From Lanius collurio (lineage: Eukaryota > Chordata > Aves > Passeriformes > Laniidae), in the NCBI GenBank assembly GCA_020086605.1, contig JACBWW010000017.1, positions 7,804,673-7,868,672 on the forward strand: a stretch of 64,000 nt of DNA. Reading direction: 5' to 3'. This document shows positions 1 to 13,055 of this stretch, piece after piece; the stretch's first letter is position 1, and each line of letters begins with the position of its first letter. The notes under the pieces were generated by a model that was not told where the DNA came from, did not search any database, and worked only from the letters and a program-made list of their open reading frames with translations. The position numbers and the translations under genes are program-made.

Positions 1-1238
1 GAAAAATTGAAAAAATAGAAATTAAAATATATATCCACTTAAAATATTCCTCAAATACCTTCCCCAATTATAAAAAAGAATTTCCAAACTCTGTCTCCCA
101 ACTCAGTTACCATCAACTTTTCTTCAGGGTGGGGAAAAAAAGCTAAAAATGCAAATGACAAACAGAAATAGCATTTATGATCTAATATAGATTGTCCATT
201 TGCTACTTTAACACTTCAATTTGGATCATTACTTCAAATGGAGATCCCTAATAATGAAGCAGCAAGGTTAATTAAGTTCTAAGTCCTGCTTTGGACAACT
301 TGTGCTGATGTCCACATTTCACACCAGTGCTTTGGAGCCAAATTTCAGTCTCTTTTGTGAACTGTTCCTTGCTTTTATGCAACTAATTTTTTTTCAGTAT
401 CTCACCATTATTAAGTGGTTCCAGCCTAGACTTGAATCTTTATCCCTTCATCAAAAACCTGATCAGGTTTGACTCAGCTCTGCAATGCATGGATGATAAA
501 ATCTGAGATCACAAACTGTGCACTGCATGTGTATTTTACATTAAACCACTCGATAGTATCTGAGAAAATGAAAGTGATTTTTCTTAGCTCCAGCCCTTCG
601 GGCTCTTTCATGGGTGAATCTATTAGAGCAGAATACCAAATTAGGAATTAAAAGATTTACTAGGTTAAGGCAGAGAAATCCCACTTGGGATGCAAAATGA
701 TATGCTGGTTATGTATTGTGGAGGGGAGGAAGTGAGGAGAGGTGAAAACAAGTAGCACAAGAGTTGAACAAATTAAACTGACAATGCTCCATTTACTGAG
801 CATGATGTGAACACATCGATTAAATGGCAAATTAAAGAGCAGGAGAATTTGGTACATATTTTTTATACTGGAAAATGTTTGCCATCAGAAAATTAGAATA
901 TATGCATTGCTAAGAGCCAGCTTCACCTGCTCAGTCAAGAAGGGCAAAACAAATTTGCTGTTTGAGAGTTCAAATCATAAGCACCGAGAATAAGAAATAG
1001 TACATATAAGAAAAAAAGGAAAAAAAACACCCATAAGGTCATAGGAGGATCTTGGGTCCATGAGTTTTAAAGTGTGGAGTCCATGAAGTTGTTTTGGAGT
1101 TCCAGAGCTCCCTGAAGACACCAGAACCTCCAGCCAAATCCAACATCTCATCACCACCTCTTGAATCTCCCCACTGAGCTGCTGAGGAGAGTTCCCTGAC
1201 CCAACTGTATCACCTTGCTTGGCAAAGCTTTATTTTTT

Positions 1239-1500
1239 CATAGAATCACAAAATCACAGAATCACAGAACATTTTGGGCTGGAAGGCACCTTAAAGCTCA
1301 TCCAGTGCCACCCCCTGCCATGGGCAGGGACATCTTCCACTGTCCCAGGTGGCTCCAAGCCCTGTCCAACCTGGCCTTGGACACTTCCAGGGATCCAGGG
1401 CTAGTCACAGCTTCTCTGGGCAACCTCTGCCAGGGCCCCACCACCCTCTGAGTAAAGAATTTCTTCCCAATATCCAATCTAAATCAACCCAGTATTTAAC
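1239..1500 (-). mobile_element. CR1 LINE 3' fragment
   Basis: From the left it reads as the complement of a CR1 3' end: triple 'atcaca' units at 1245-1268, then ggctggaaggcaccttaaag, then the block complementary to the 'ccctgcccatggcaggg' region. It ends near aatatccaatctaaatc, where the 5' truncation falls. Confidence 0.92.
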
Positions 1501-3291
1501 CCACTTCACCTGGAGTAAATTGGGTCAGGCAATGATCCTACAAGGAGCTCCTTGAGGACAGGAAGCAGTGCCTAGCAGTTTCTAGGCTGACTGTGGGTAA
1601 TGTCCTTTTCAGCATGTCCAGACGTGGGGACAGAGACATCCACAGCCTCCTTGAGGTGTTTGAAATTCTTCTATGGGATTTGTATCCAGTGGTGAACACC
1701 TCATTCCTACAGAGGGTCAGCAGAAGGGAGGAATTCACATCATCTCACAAAGAAATTTCAATCAACTCTCAGCTAATGCAAACAAACACTATTAACTTAA
1801 AAGCAGTTGAGAAGAAAAACACAGTGAAAGAGTAAAAAAGAGAATTTTGTATTATCCCCCATGCTGGTGATCAGAGGAGGTACAGCTGGTACTCGGGGCT
1901 AAATTAATCCTGTGTGTATCTGTAATACTGAGGCTACCTAGATGTGAAGTACTCAATGTCCTCCTTTCTCACTCCAGGCACTCTGCAGAAGTTGCTACTT
2001 TTGTCTTCAGAGATGAATATTACCTTGAGGAGGCCTCTACGTGTGGGAGCAAACAGAGGCGTTTGGTTTGCTTTGGAAAATGCATTTAAAAGGCAGGAGA
2101 AAAAGAAAAACACACTAATTTCCATTTTAGAGAGATGCTGATTGACAGTGGGCACAAGATTACTCTAAGGTCTGCAGTCATATTCCTCTCACAGGGCACC
2201 ATTTGACAGCAAACAAAAAACCAGCTCTCAATCCAGAGCTACAAAGGAGGCTGCCATCACCCAAAACTGCTTCAGTCCTGCTTGCTTTCTTGGCAGCCTT
2301 GTCTGGGGTCCTCTCCTCTGTCTTAAGAGTTACCTGCCAGAGGCTCAGCTGGTCTCTGGTCTTCAGTAGAAATATCTGGTTCAGCACAGCTGTAACTCTT
2401 CAAGGTCGAGACTGCCTGCAGCCTGTTCTTGTTCTCCTACAGCCTAAACATGGCCTTTTGGACTGGAGCTGGATGGCTGAATAATTATAAGGTTTTATTC
2501 ACCTGCTTGTTTATGATCTGTAAGTCCTGATGTCTGTGTTTGGGGGTTTATTTTTGGAAGGGTTGTTTTTATGTTATCTTACATTATTTTGTTTTTAAAA
2601 ACTGTCATTTTTTTCATTACTGACTTGAAGATAACAGAGAATACCACCACCTCTTTGCAGAATATCAGCCAGAATTATTTCTGAAAAAACCCTGTGATTA
2701 TTGTCCATCGAGGAGGATTTAGTGATCAATTAGAGTCAAGCAGTGCTGGATGGAATTAAACAAACCAAAAGACATTGAAATCCATGCCACAGCTTTTGGT
2801 TTCATCTAAGTGGGAGACACACCCAAAATGTGCAAAATATTATTGAAAAAATTATTCCCTACCTCACACAGTATTTTCATTTCATGGCTGTTTCTGAATA
2901 AAACAATCTTCACTAAAATACCCAATTCTCTGGGCACATCTAATGGCAGCCAAGCTGTGCCCTGGGGAGTCCTCTGTGCACCATCCTATCCAGACTCCAG
3001 CACAAAATTTATTCTGCTTGTCCAAAACAGCCTCCCACTGTGCTGACCCCAGGTTATCACACATTTAGTTTGATTTGCTGAGAGGAGATCATTCTCTTCC
3101 TTTTCTTTCTGTGTCCCTACCCTGCTCTCCCCAGTGAGTTACATGTTTCAGAAAAACATACAAACTCATCCCATGCCTCATTTACTGCAGCTGGCAACAA
3201 ACTCCAGGGACAGAAGTGAACTCTGGGATATGAGGGAGGAAATACCATAAAATGTGGATTTGCCTTTTCTACTGCATGTGGAGGATTTGAC

Positions 3292-3396
3292 TGGGGTTTG
3301 TCTGTTTTGAAGTGGGGTTTTTGTGGGTTTTTATGGTGGAGGTTTTTTTTTTTTTTCATTTGGTTGGTTGGTTTTGGGGGGATTTTTTTGGGTGGT
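3292..3396 (+). repeat. T/G-rich low-complexity tract
   Basis: Almost only T and G on this strand, with runs of T14 and G6 and tandem TTGG units near 3360-3375. No coding signal. Several G runs could in principle allow G-quadruplex folding. Confidence 0.85.
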
Positions 3397-5361
3397 GCCT
3401 CCAATGAAAAGCTGGTCTTTGGTGCAGAATAAGTTCCCAGGTAACAAAAGACTTTTAGATGATAGTCCACCAGACTGGCTTGAGCCAGAAAATGTTGTGA
3501 AGATAACTCAGAGTTATTTTGTGCCACCACTACCTAGTTCCTAACATTGCTTCCATGTTTAAACACAAGGATGCTTCCAAGGTCAGCCAAAGCACAGATA
3601 AACCATTAAAATGTGCTCTAAGTTTTACCAGCTGTCTCTCACGTACCATTGATGGTTTCTCCTTTATTTTCTTGTTCTGATCGACCTTTATTCTTCTCTT
3701 TAATCCTCTCTTTGGATGAAGAGGCCTAAGAAGGTCCCTTGAAGATAGCTCTGTGCCATCTGCAGCCATGAGGGTCATCAATAATGCAGCCTGCAGAAAT
3801 GAGGGCTTTGGGACAGCTGGGTTTCTTGTCTTAATAAATTCCATCCTTTGGAGGCAGCTGAAGTGATCTCCCAGTGCTGGAGATCAATGAATCTTTCTCT
3901 TACTTAGGCTGCTTTTCTTTAGATTGGCTATTAGGAAATGTTCCAATTGTTTCAGAAGTTTTTATCAAATGCTGACCAGGATGGGAAGATTCTGTGTTTC
4001 CATGAGAAACCAGCCTGGGAAGCTGTGCCTGCCCACAGCAGTGCTCTTGTAGTTATTCCAGGAGCTTAGAAGAAACCCTCTCCCCAGAGCACCCAAGGAA
4101 ATAGGGAAATAATGTAGAACTGGTAAATTATACACTGTGGTGAAACTGTGAAATCTTGAGCCAAAATCCTCTGTCCAAAAAGTTTCTAAAGTGTCAAAGC
4201 TTCATCCCCAATGTGCTTGAAAGGCACATGATGATGATGGTGTTTTTTCAGTGCCATTTCAGCCGAGCTTAAATTACATATTAAACTCAAGGTGGGTATG
4301 AACAAAGACCTGAACAGAATTTACACTTGATCTGATGTGAGGGAAGTAGAGGGAGCAGGTTGGAGCAGCAAGAAAAAAACTGTTGCTAAAGACTTCACAT
4401 TATCTGACCTTACTTTGCTGCCCACTATGAGATGCTACTCATCAGCTGAGTGTAGATTTGGCAACTTTTAATGTTTGGACTGAATCTTTTAATGCTGTGT
4501 CTCAAATCTTTCTCTTTCCCTCCCTTTCTCCTGATAGAAAATATAGAGAAAGAGGACCTAATTAATCTGTTGTTTTGAAATACATAATTTAGGATAATCT
4601 AACATATGCTGTGAACTCTGTGGGATGTGCTGATTATGTCTCAGGGATTATAGAAGGAATCTGAGGAAATTATCTCAGGTTTAGAGGTGCACATTTCAGT
4701 GAGGTAACCCTCACCCAGGGCTCTGAAGGACCCTCCCCCCGTGGGGAGAGAGGCATTTCATTGAGTCTTTGAGCCATGAGTCAGCCTATTTCAAACTGTG
4801 CAGTGGGAATGCTGGAGAAGAGGGGATTTCAGCTTGGTTGGATTTACGTGTTTATATCCTGGGTTTTACCGGGATGCATGACGATAAAATGACAAAGCTA
4901 TCCAGTGGAAAGGAACAGCATTTTGATTGTTTTCTGGGCCACAAGGGATATTCCAGTTCCACATGACTCCTAAAGGAAAATGTGAATCATAGAAAGTTGG
5001 ATTGCATCTGTTCCGATCGATGACCATCTTGTCAATTTATAAACTTCATCTTCAAACAACTTAATATCTATAATCAGGATTTCCAGCTTTCACCTCAAAA
5101 GACACATCCAAGAGAGCAAAATTACCCATTTATTTAGTTTCCATTGTCTCCTGTTCACACAGGATCTGTACATAAGATTGCTGCTGTTGTTGCTTGGAAT
5201 TTGACAGGAGTAAAAACAATTCTATAATGGATACAACTGATCTTTTCCAGTTGTGTTTTTATGGGTTTCTTTTGGGGTTTTTTTGACACCTTTAGAACTG
5301 ATAAAATATGAGAACATATCATTTATTGGCCAACGAATTCCACATGTACCTGAATGTCTGG

Positions 5362-5381
5362 GTGTATGTGTGTGTGTGTTT
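5362..5381. repeat. Short (TG)n microsatellite
   Basis: About eight TG units with one early interruption, gtgtatgtgtgtgtgtgtt. Confidence 0.7.
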
Positions 5382-6015
5382 ATATGAAATTGTTTTGGTC
5401 CTGTGTTTCTCTGACCTTCCCAGGTATTCTCTTAGCCACATTCTGTCACTTTATAGAGCACCATAGGGCCAGCTCATCTTCTAGAACTCTCTTGGAAATC
5501 CATGAGCGGATCGTGAAGATGAATATGGAGATAGTCTTAATCAGAGGCTGAAAAGATGATTCCATGGCAATGAATCACTTCCATTCATTTATATTTGCCT
5601 TTTTTTGTTGTTGTTGTTTTTCTAGAAATGGCAGAGCTACTTTATTCATAAAAGTAGTGAAGTGGTGGTTTATGAATTAAGCTGAATATTTACATTTTCT
5701 AGGTTTTGTTAGGCTTAAATGCTGTAAGTCATGTAATTCCCACCCTTTTAAGGCTCTGGGCACCCTGAAATACAACCTCAGCTAAGACATCATCAGTGCT
5801 CTGAACCATAGCTTGGGAATTCAGTTTTGTACTGTGGAATTATTTTGTAAGGCTACAAATTTTCAAGAGTTTCAGATTTTTCATAAAGCAAACAATCCAG
5901 AGATCAATTAAGAGAAGGGGCTGACAGGGTTGGGATTGTCTGCAACATTCTCAGCGATGTCATCTGGTGTGTCCTTGCTTCATGAGACAGAGGACAAAGG
6001 CCTTTGAAACCTGCT

Positions 6016-6061
6016 GAAAAAAAGAGAGAGAAAGAGAGAAAGAAAGAAAAAGAAAGAAAGA
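6016..6061 (+). repeat. Purine-rich (GA/GAAA)n tract
   Basis: Nearly pure A and G on this strand, moving from GAGA units into GAAA units. It encodes the Ser/Phe-rich stretch of a spurious minus-strand frame. Confidence 0.85.
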
Positions 6062-6154
6062 TTTTCTCTAGACTCATTTCTCTAGACAGTACTTTCTCCA
6101 GACTCATTTCTTTCTGTGTCAGACCAAGACTGCCTTTTGTGTGAGTAGGAGTTT

Positions 6155-6300
6155 TTAGAATCATTGAATCTTTTAGATTGGAAAAGACCTCCAAGATCAT
6201 CGAGTCCAGCCATTAACTCAACATCACCAGGTTCATCACTACACCCTGTCCTCCAGTGCCACATCCATATGCCCTTGAAACACCTCCAGGGATGCATTTT
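6155..6300 (-). mobile_element. CR1-type LINE fragment (different subfamily)
   Basis: It reads tagaatcattgaatc, then ttggaaaagacctccaagatcatcgagtcc, a CR1 3' end in complement that differs from the majority type here (ttggaagggaccttaaag). It fades out after acacctccagggatgc. Confidence 0.85.
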
Positions 6301-8499
6301 TCCTCATCAAAGTTTTGGTCATTGCAGAAACATGAGTTTACTCCATGCTTTAAGGTGAATGGTGGGGTCCAGCTCTGAATCAGGGCCATGTGGCTGGGAA
6401 CCTGTATCTATTAACACTGCAGTGACCCACATGTCAGAGAAATTGGTTTACAAAGTACACACATTATATGGAGTCCTCTCAAAATTCTAAGTTTTATTTT
6501 TATTTTCTTCCTCTCTCTGGAAGGCACTTCCAGGGTTTTATTCTGTTGATGGTCCACAGCTTTCTTTCAATTTCCAGCTTAGCTTCTTGTCCCAACACTG
6601 ACTTTGATTTCAATCACTTCTCTTCCTCCTTTTTTTTGACACTTCTGCTGTCCTCAGGGCTGTGCCTACTCTACTCAGGCTTTCCTGAGCTAATCAAACT
6701 GATTTTCTGCTTTATTAACCCTCTGTTTTCCAAGATGAGTAGCTCATTTTCTAGGAGCAAGGCAAAGCCATGTGCTACTGAGGGGAATTGCCTCTGTTCA
6801 CTGTGGAGGCAGCTGAGAGAAGCCAGCGTGGATAGAGATGGTTCCCTTTTAGACAGCCAGATTTATGTGCCTTGGATTCCAACCCTGGTTGCAAAACCAC
6901 GTGCTGTGGAAGGTCCTAATAATGTCCAAATGTAATGAGTTTATTAAGCACAATATGGGACACAGCTGGGTGAGTTCAGGCTGTCAGAAATGCATTAGGA
7001 AAGGAGGACAAAAAGAAATGTGTAGGGGAAAAAAAAATGCGGTTTCCTGGTGCTCGTGCAGTGTCTTAACCTTATCTTTCAGTGTAGTAGAGAAGAATGC
7101 AACTGTTAAAAGGGAAAAAAAAATGAATGGAAGACAGGACTGTAGTACCAGGCCTGTTCTGGGATACATTTCCTTGACAATGTGAACTTGAGGAATCATG
7201 AAAGTAGAGGTATCTTTTCTCTACCCAGTGAGGAGTTGGGAAACACATTGTATCTGTCCCTTCTTTATCAAGATGGGCTGGAGTTTGGCACTTGAAAGCT
7301 TTCAATAATGATGATTAGAAGCATAGAGGAGGAGCGTGGATGTTTATCTGGGCCATCACCACAGATTGTCAGCTCAGAATGCTCAGTGAAGTACAAGCTG
7401 TTGCATTCAGAATGTCTCTGACTTTGCCCTGGAAGATGACAAGGAATTGTACAAATGAGGCAGAGCATTTGATCATCCTCTCTGAACAACCTGGCAGTTT
7501 TTCCACACTCCCAAGCACCCCTTTCTCGATACCAAGGTTGTATCAGACTGTTTATTCACACCATCTCGTATTTATTCCTTTGGCATCAGGCCCATGCTTG
7601 TTGTATTCACCACCTTCCAAAGCAACAGATTACTTCCTTTCATTGCCTATTTTATTACTTTTGTTCTGTTCTCATACAGGAAGGGTAGGCTTGTTTCCTG
7701 GGGGTGATAAGAGTTTGTTGTGCTGTTGCTGGAGCTCCAAGACTGGGTCCAGTACCAGCTACAGGAGTACTCCTCTGCAGTCTGCCTGTGCTGAATAGAT
7801 GGTGGAATGTTTTGTTAAAGCTACCCTTGGTATTTCCTTACAGCTGGGAGCACCTTGCATGGAGCCTGGCTCAGGTTTGGGGAGCAATGGCTTCATAATA
7901 GCTGTTTGATCTCAAGATAATGAGCTCAGCACATCAACAGGGCTAATTGAAGGTGTTAAGAGTGGCACCACACTCTGATAAATAGAATATTTGAGTTAAG
8001 GAATTGGTTTGAAGGTACCGTCCAAGTACTGCACTTGGGAAGATTCTCAGAGACAATGGGAATCAAAGGCTCTGGCCCAGAGCTGCATTTTCTGCCCTTA
8101 CTCTTTCCTGTGCCTGTGAGAGATGTCTGCTCCACCTGTGCTGAGCAGGTTCAAAGCAGAGCCTGATGGACAGGTTGACAGACAGGTTACAGCACTTACA
8201 ACCTTCTATGTGATCATGAAAAACAATATTTACACACACAACCAGGGAAGGAAACTCAGACCACCAGTCAAGGAAAGCAAATTAACCAAGGAGCTCTTGC
8301 AAAGCTTTGAAATGCCAGGTAGAGAACACGTTTTCCTGGTTGTGGAGTAGTAATTTTGGAGGCCCTCGCCAAGCAGCACTTAAAGCCCTGCTGGAATGGG
8401 AGCAGCACATCGTTACCTTTATGATCCCATTATTAATTTCATATTAGCAATGAAGTATTGCATATACCACTGATGCTTAAAAAGGATAATTGATCTGCT

Positions 8500-8892
8500 N
8501 NNNNNNNNNNNNNNNNNNNNNNNNNNNNNNNNNNNNNNNNNNNNNNNNNNNNNNNNNNNNNNNNNNNNNNNNNNNNNNNNNNNNNNNNNNNNNNNNNNNN
8601 NNNNNNNNNNNNNNNNNNNNNNNNNNNNNNNNNNNNNNNNNNNNNNNNNNNNNNNNNNNNNNNNNNNNNNNNNNNNNNNNNNNNNNNNNNNNNNNNNNNN
8701 NNNNNNNNNNNNNNNNNNNNNNNNNNNNNNNNNNNNNNNNNNNNNNNNNNNNNNNNNNNNNNNNNNNNNNNNNNNNNNNNNNNNNNNNNNNNNNNNNNNN
8801 NNNNNNNNNNNNNNNNNNNNNNNNNNNNNNNNNNNNNNNNNNNNNNNNNNNNNNNNNNNNNNNNNNNNNNNNNNNNNNNNNNNNNNNNNNNN
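8500..8892. other. Assembly gap (393 N)
   Basis: A run of 393 undetermined bases. Neither flank is a recognised repeat. The size is not a default 100, so it is probably an estimated gap. It lies about 4 kb upstream of the first coding exon and any open frame drawn across it is meaningless. Confidence 0.99.
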
Positions 8893-9435
8893 TTTGCTGG
8901 TTTAGGTTTCATATTGCTGATCCATATATTCCAGACTGGAGCTGGGAATATTCTGTCCAAATTTAGATATCCACAATGTAGATGTCAACAAACGAGCTGG
9001 CTATTCAGAATTCCTTTACACTCTGGGAGACAAGCTGAAAGTTTAAAGCAGACGGTTAAAATAGGTCAGACAAAACGCTTTCTTCACATGTCTGCTTCTC
9101 CCTGTTGGTATAAAAAGAGACTTGACAATGAGCTCATGTGTGAGGATGTATCTCCCAGGTTTCTAAAATTAGGAGATGTGTCCTAGGGTCACTGAGGGGT
9201 TGATTTCCCAACTCTGCTCGTTGCTGGTGAGCAGGAACATGAGGAAGGGGCACCATGCCCTGTAATCTAAGTGATGTCACATCATCAGGGTAGCTGGAAT
9301 ACCAGGTTTGGGAACTTACAGGAGGGAGATTATGAAATGCAATGGGTTTTGCACCTTTGTATTGAGAGCCTAAAGATAGAAAAATATCAGGTGCATAATG
9401 AAAGGTGCTCCAGCCCTCAGGAGAGCCACTAAGCT

Positions 9436-9830
9436 GGTCAGAGGGCAGGAACACCTCTCCTATGAATTCAGGCTGAGGGTTGGGACTGTTTATCCTGGAG
9501 AAGAGAAGGCTCCAGGGAGAACTTAAGGCACCCTGCAGTGCCTAAAGGGGAATTAAAAGAAAGCTGGAGAGGGACTTTTCATATAGTGAAAGCCCAAGGG
9601 AAAATGGCCTTAAATTGAAGGAGGGTAGATTGATTTAGATTTTAGGAAGAAATTCTTTACTGTGAGGTTGGTGAGACACTGGAACAGGTTGCCCAGAGAA
9701 GTTGTGGACTGACAATCCCTGGAGGTGTCCAAGGTCAGAAATCTGCTCTAGTGGAAGGTGTACCTGTCCATGGCTTGGAGTGATGATCTTTAAGGTCCCT
9801 TCCAACCCAAGCCATTCTAGGATTTTATGA
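9436..9830 (+). mobile_element. CR1 LINE 3' fragment, about 395 bp
   Basis: One of the longer copies. It holds the segments acacctctcctatgaattcaggctgaggg, ctggagaagagaaggctcc, gaagaaattctttactgtgagg, gttgcccagagaag and the terminus ggtcccttccaacccaagccattc followed by tag gattttatga. Confidence 0.95.
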
Positions 9831-12800
9831 TAGTTACCTGTTCATATATTTTGCACCCCATAACTCTCCACCCTTGTTTATTCTTCATAGGGAAATGTTC
9901 TTCATGTCTCTAAGTGTTGGAATAACTGTGCAGGGAGTGGTTGACTTCCCTGAAATTTATTCAGTCTGCAAAAGCTCAATTTCTCCTGCACGTTGTCAGA
10001 AGCTTTCAGATTTCCACACTTGTGCAGTCGTAGCTTGGTCATGGGGCAGGAGGAGGATGTGGTGGGAGGCCCTGACTGGACACTGAAGGGAGATGAATTA
10101 AGTGATGAATTCCCATTTGATCATCACTGGTCTAAACCATTGTGGGTCAGCTTTGAAATGTGTTGGTTTCCTTTCAAACCACTGGCACAGGTCCCAGAGG
10201 ACCACAGCAAGGAGCCCAGCAGGTCAGCTGGTTTCTTTTGGGTGAGATCTCAGTAAGAGCTCATTAATGCCTTGGAAAGCAGCTAACAAATCCTCTTTGA
10301 TTCATCCAAAAGAATCCTCCATTTCATTCATCCAGTGGGTACATTCTGAGATGTTGTATAACAATTTTACCCATTATTTGATGTGGTGACTTTTTATCCT
10401 TTTGAGCAGTGATTTATTCCCTTTTTTATGCCTCCCTGGGAGCAGTCCCATTGTACCTCACCGTGTGCTTTTATTCATTAGTGACATCAGATTGTGCACT
10501 TGACACCTGTGGGCTTCTCATGGAGGAATTGTCCTCCCCAGCCTCCAGAGACCCTTTTTTTAGGTGGAGAAAGAAATGGGCACTTGCAGCAGAACAAGTT
10601 TTGCCAGAGCTTTCCCAACCTGCCCTTGAAGCAACTCAGATACTTTCATAAAGAGTCTACTGTGGCACTGAAAGTGTTTCCAGTGGACAAATGAATTCAC
10701 CTTCAGAGGGGATGAATTATTTTCTTAAGTCATTATTTAACCAAAACAAATTCTTTTTCTTTTTTTTTTCTTCCTCCTGTATTTCAGCCATGCTTGAAAT
10801 AAATTCCTGAAACCCATTCTATGTTAGCAACAATCAGCTGATTTTCAGATTCTCAGAAACTTCAACAGCCCTTCACCAGGGATAATTGGTGATTATTTTG
10901 AGGAACTGTTTAACCATAACTGAAAGGTGCAACCCCTCTGTTACTGGTTATTCTGACTTCACTAATTTTAATTACAGTGACAGATGCAGATAAAACAACA
11001 ACATGAAGCATCAGTAATGAAATTTCAGGATTTATCTACCAGTGACATCAGAAGAAAATACGATCCTTCAAGCTTCCCTTCCAAATGCAATATTGATATA
11101 TTTATTTCTTTTTCTCAATACTGAATGGTCATGCTTTGTCAGCATTGCCTATTTTTTTAAAAAAGTTTATTTTTCTAGTATAATATAGCTGATAGTACTT
11201 ATATGGGAGATAAAAAATTGATAATAAAGATAAGTAGCTTTTAATTAGCAATAGGTGGACTCTGAATATATGTATAACTTGCATGCCAGGAACAACTAAA
11301 CAATCTAAAAGGTTCTGCTGCAAGTCCAGGGCAGAAGTTCTTATTATTCCCTAATAAATACTCCAGTTTCTACGGACAACATGAAGGCCTCAGCCCAGTA
11401 TTTAGTGGAGGTTTCCATGACTACCTTGAAGGGAAAAAAATGAAGTAGATTTTTTCCCTGCAATCTGTGAAAGAAAAGCCATGAAATGGTTTGCAGATGT
11501 TCTTGTCTCTTTAGAAGCTCCTTTGCAACTCAAGATGAGACAGAAAACACCCACCCTCCACTTTTCAAACCTAGGGAATGCCAGGTTAAAGTAAAAACAG
11601 TGTCTTGTAAAGGTTACCACTTTCCCCCAGGATATCTGTATTTACCCATCTTTTACTCAGGCATCTTCCACCCTTCCACTGCATTTAATCATTTCCTGAT
11701 GCATTCCAGTGACAGAATGGAAAGATAGAATTCAACCTCCACACCCCTCTCTGGCTTTTCTGGACTGAGCTGCAAACAGGATTGCGAATGATCAGGAAAT
11801 AATTTCAAATCCAATGGCTGCTAATGGGTCTGTCTGGTTTTGTCGTGCTTCTGTTAATGGAATTCCAAGTCCTCACGGCTGAATGTCACCAGGGATGTTT
11901 GCTGTCCTCCTCAGCTGAGATCTTATCAATTGCTCATTATTTGATAAACCATCAGAAGTACAGTTAAGTAATTAAATTCCCTGCCAGAACAGAGCGTGAG
12001 TGACTGATCAAGTGAGGATGGAAGAAAACAGATCAGTTTAGAGTGAATTTCATGAATCATTGTTCTCCCAAAATTTAGAGAGAGATTAATTTTCCTGTTT
12101 TATTTTTTAGTTGAAAGACTCTCTCCTTTCTAAATGCTGATGCCCTGGCAGTGTGTTGCAGTCAGTATAAAAACCTGGGTGTCTTTTGGTTCTAAAAGAT
12201 CTTTCACAAAACAGTCCTTTACAAATCAAAGTAGGATAATGAGAAATAAATCCAGATCTTACCCCCCAGTCTTCAATTCTTTCTGGGCAGAGACCAAGCA
12301 ATGGAGGTCACAGCTGTGGATGATGTTGTTGTCCATGTAAATCAATCCTGATTATGTTCTGGATGAATCTTTAGCCTGACACTACAATTCATTCCTTTGC
12401 CCCTGTAGTGCCAAGTTCTCAGGAAGGTTATTAACAAGCTTATTAACAGGTTAATAACAAGTCTGGTAATGGATTTTTGTTATGTGGACAAACTATCTTG
12501 GGAACCAGACAACCCCTAAAAAGTCCCAGACAGTTCTGCTTTTAAGACACTACTGAAAATCATGAAGGGTAAACCACAAAATCAGAGATGGGGCAGACAG
12601 CTCCTTTTCCTTGTTCACAATAATCCACCCTTCCTTCTCCCCTGGGTACAATTTAGGTCTTTGCAGCTACAGAACCTGTTCCAATACTTCTTTCACACAA
12701 GTTACTGACTATACAGACAAGTCCTTCGCCTTTAAATTAAATATCCAAGACCATCTTTAAAATCTGCAAAAGCCTGGTTGATCTCTAATAAGTGGAACTC

Positions 12801-12895
12801 GCAGTTCAAGTGTTGGATTCTCTGTTTTCTGCCCATTTCTTTTTCATTCTCTCTGTCGTTTCCATATTTATAATAATTTTCCTTTTTTTCTGCAG

Positions 12896-13004
12896 AGATC
12901 TGAGCCTTGACGAGAAGACCTAAACAAAATATCTGCAGGAAGCCTGTGCTTCAGGCCTAATCACAGTGTTAATGAGCAAAACTTGGGCAAAACTAAGAGA
13001 GAAG
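12896..13004 (+). other. ADCYAP1R1: 5' UTR part of the first coding exon, with an alternative upstream ATG
   Basis: The exon begins after a good acceptor: a T/C-rich tract at 12880-12890 followed by tgcag ending at 12895. The first ATG in this exon is at 12972-12974, in frame with the one at 13005, and the in-frame stop upstream of both is taa at 12921-12923. The 12972 ATG has T at -3 and A at +4, a weak initiation context. The 13005 ATG has A at -3 and G at +4, a strong one. Use of the first ATG would add 11 residues (MSKTWAKLREK). There is no out-of-frame upstream ATG in this exon. The intron before 12895 means at least one untranslated exon lies further 5'. Confidence 0.72.
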
Positions 13005-13055
13005 ATGGCCATCAACGGGAAGATCTTCTTCTTCAGCCTCATGTTGCTTCCTATG
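13005..13055 (+). CDS. ADCYAP1R1: PAC1 receptor, first coding exon (signal peptide)
   Basis: The 17 codons read MAINGKIFFFSLMLLPM, then a gtaag donor at 13056. The intron is phase 0. A lysine at residue 6 is followed by a hydrophobic core, as in a secretory signal peptide. Joined to the next exon, the precursor reaches VSA at residues 18-20, an ideal -3/-1 signal peptidase site, and THSNC starts at residue 21. Human PAC1 also has a 17-residue first coding exon ending LLPM and a 20-residue signal peptide. Starting at this ATG makes Cys25, Cys34 and Asn48 fall at the human numbering, which together with the better start context is why I chose it over the ATG at 12972. Without the splice the frame stays open in the intron to a stop at 13218-13220. 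Confidence 0.85.

Larger units (their letters stand above)
1..12895. other. Sequence upstream of the first coding exon (probably 5' UTR intron)
   Basis: No coding exon is supported here. It holds CR1 fragments (1239-1500, 6155-6300, 9436-9830), a T/G-rich tract (3292-3396), a purine-rich tract (6016-6061), a short (TG)n run near 5366 and an assembly gap (8500-8892). Open frames are short or lack recognisable motifs. No CpG-rich promoter-like stretch is visible in the sequenced part. Since the exon at 12896 begins with a splice acceptor, at least the region just upstream is intron. It could be all intron or intron plus an unseen first exon. Confidence 0.6.

Noticed and set aside
8439..8966. 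Frames of 158-173 codons across the N run
   Set aside because: Nearly all residues are undetermined. They are artefacts of the gap.
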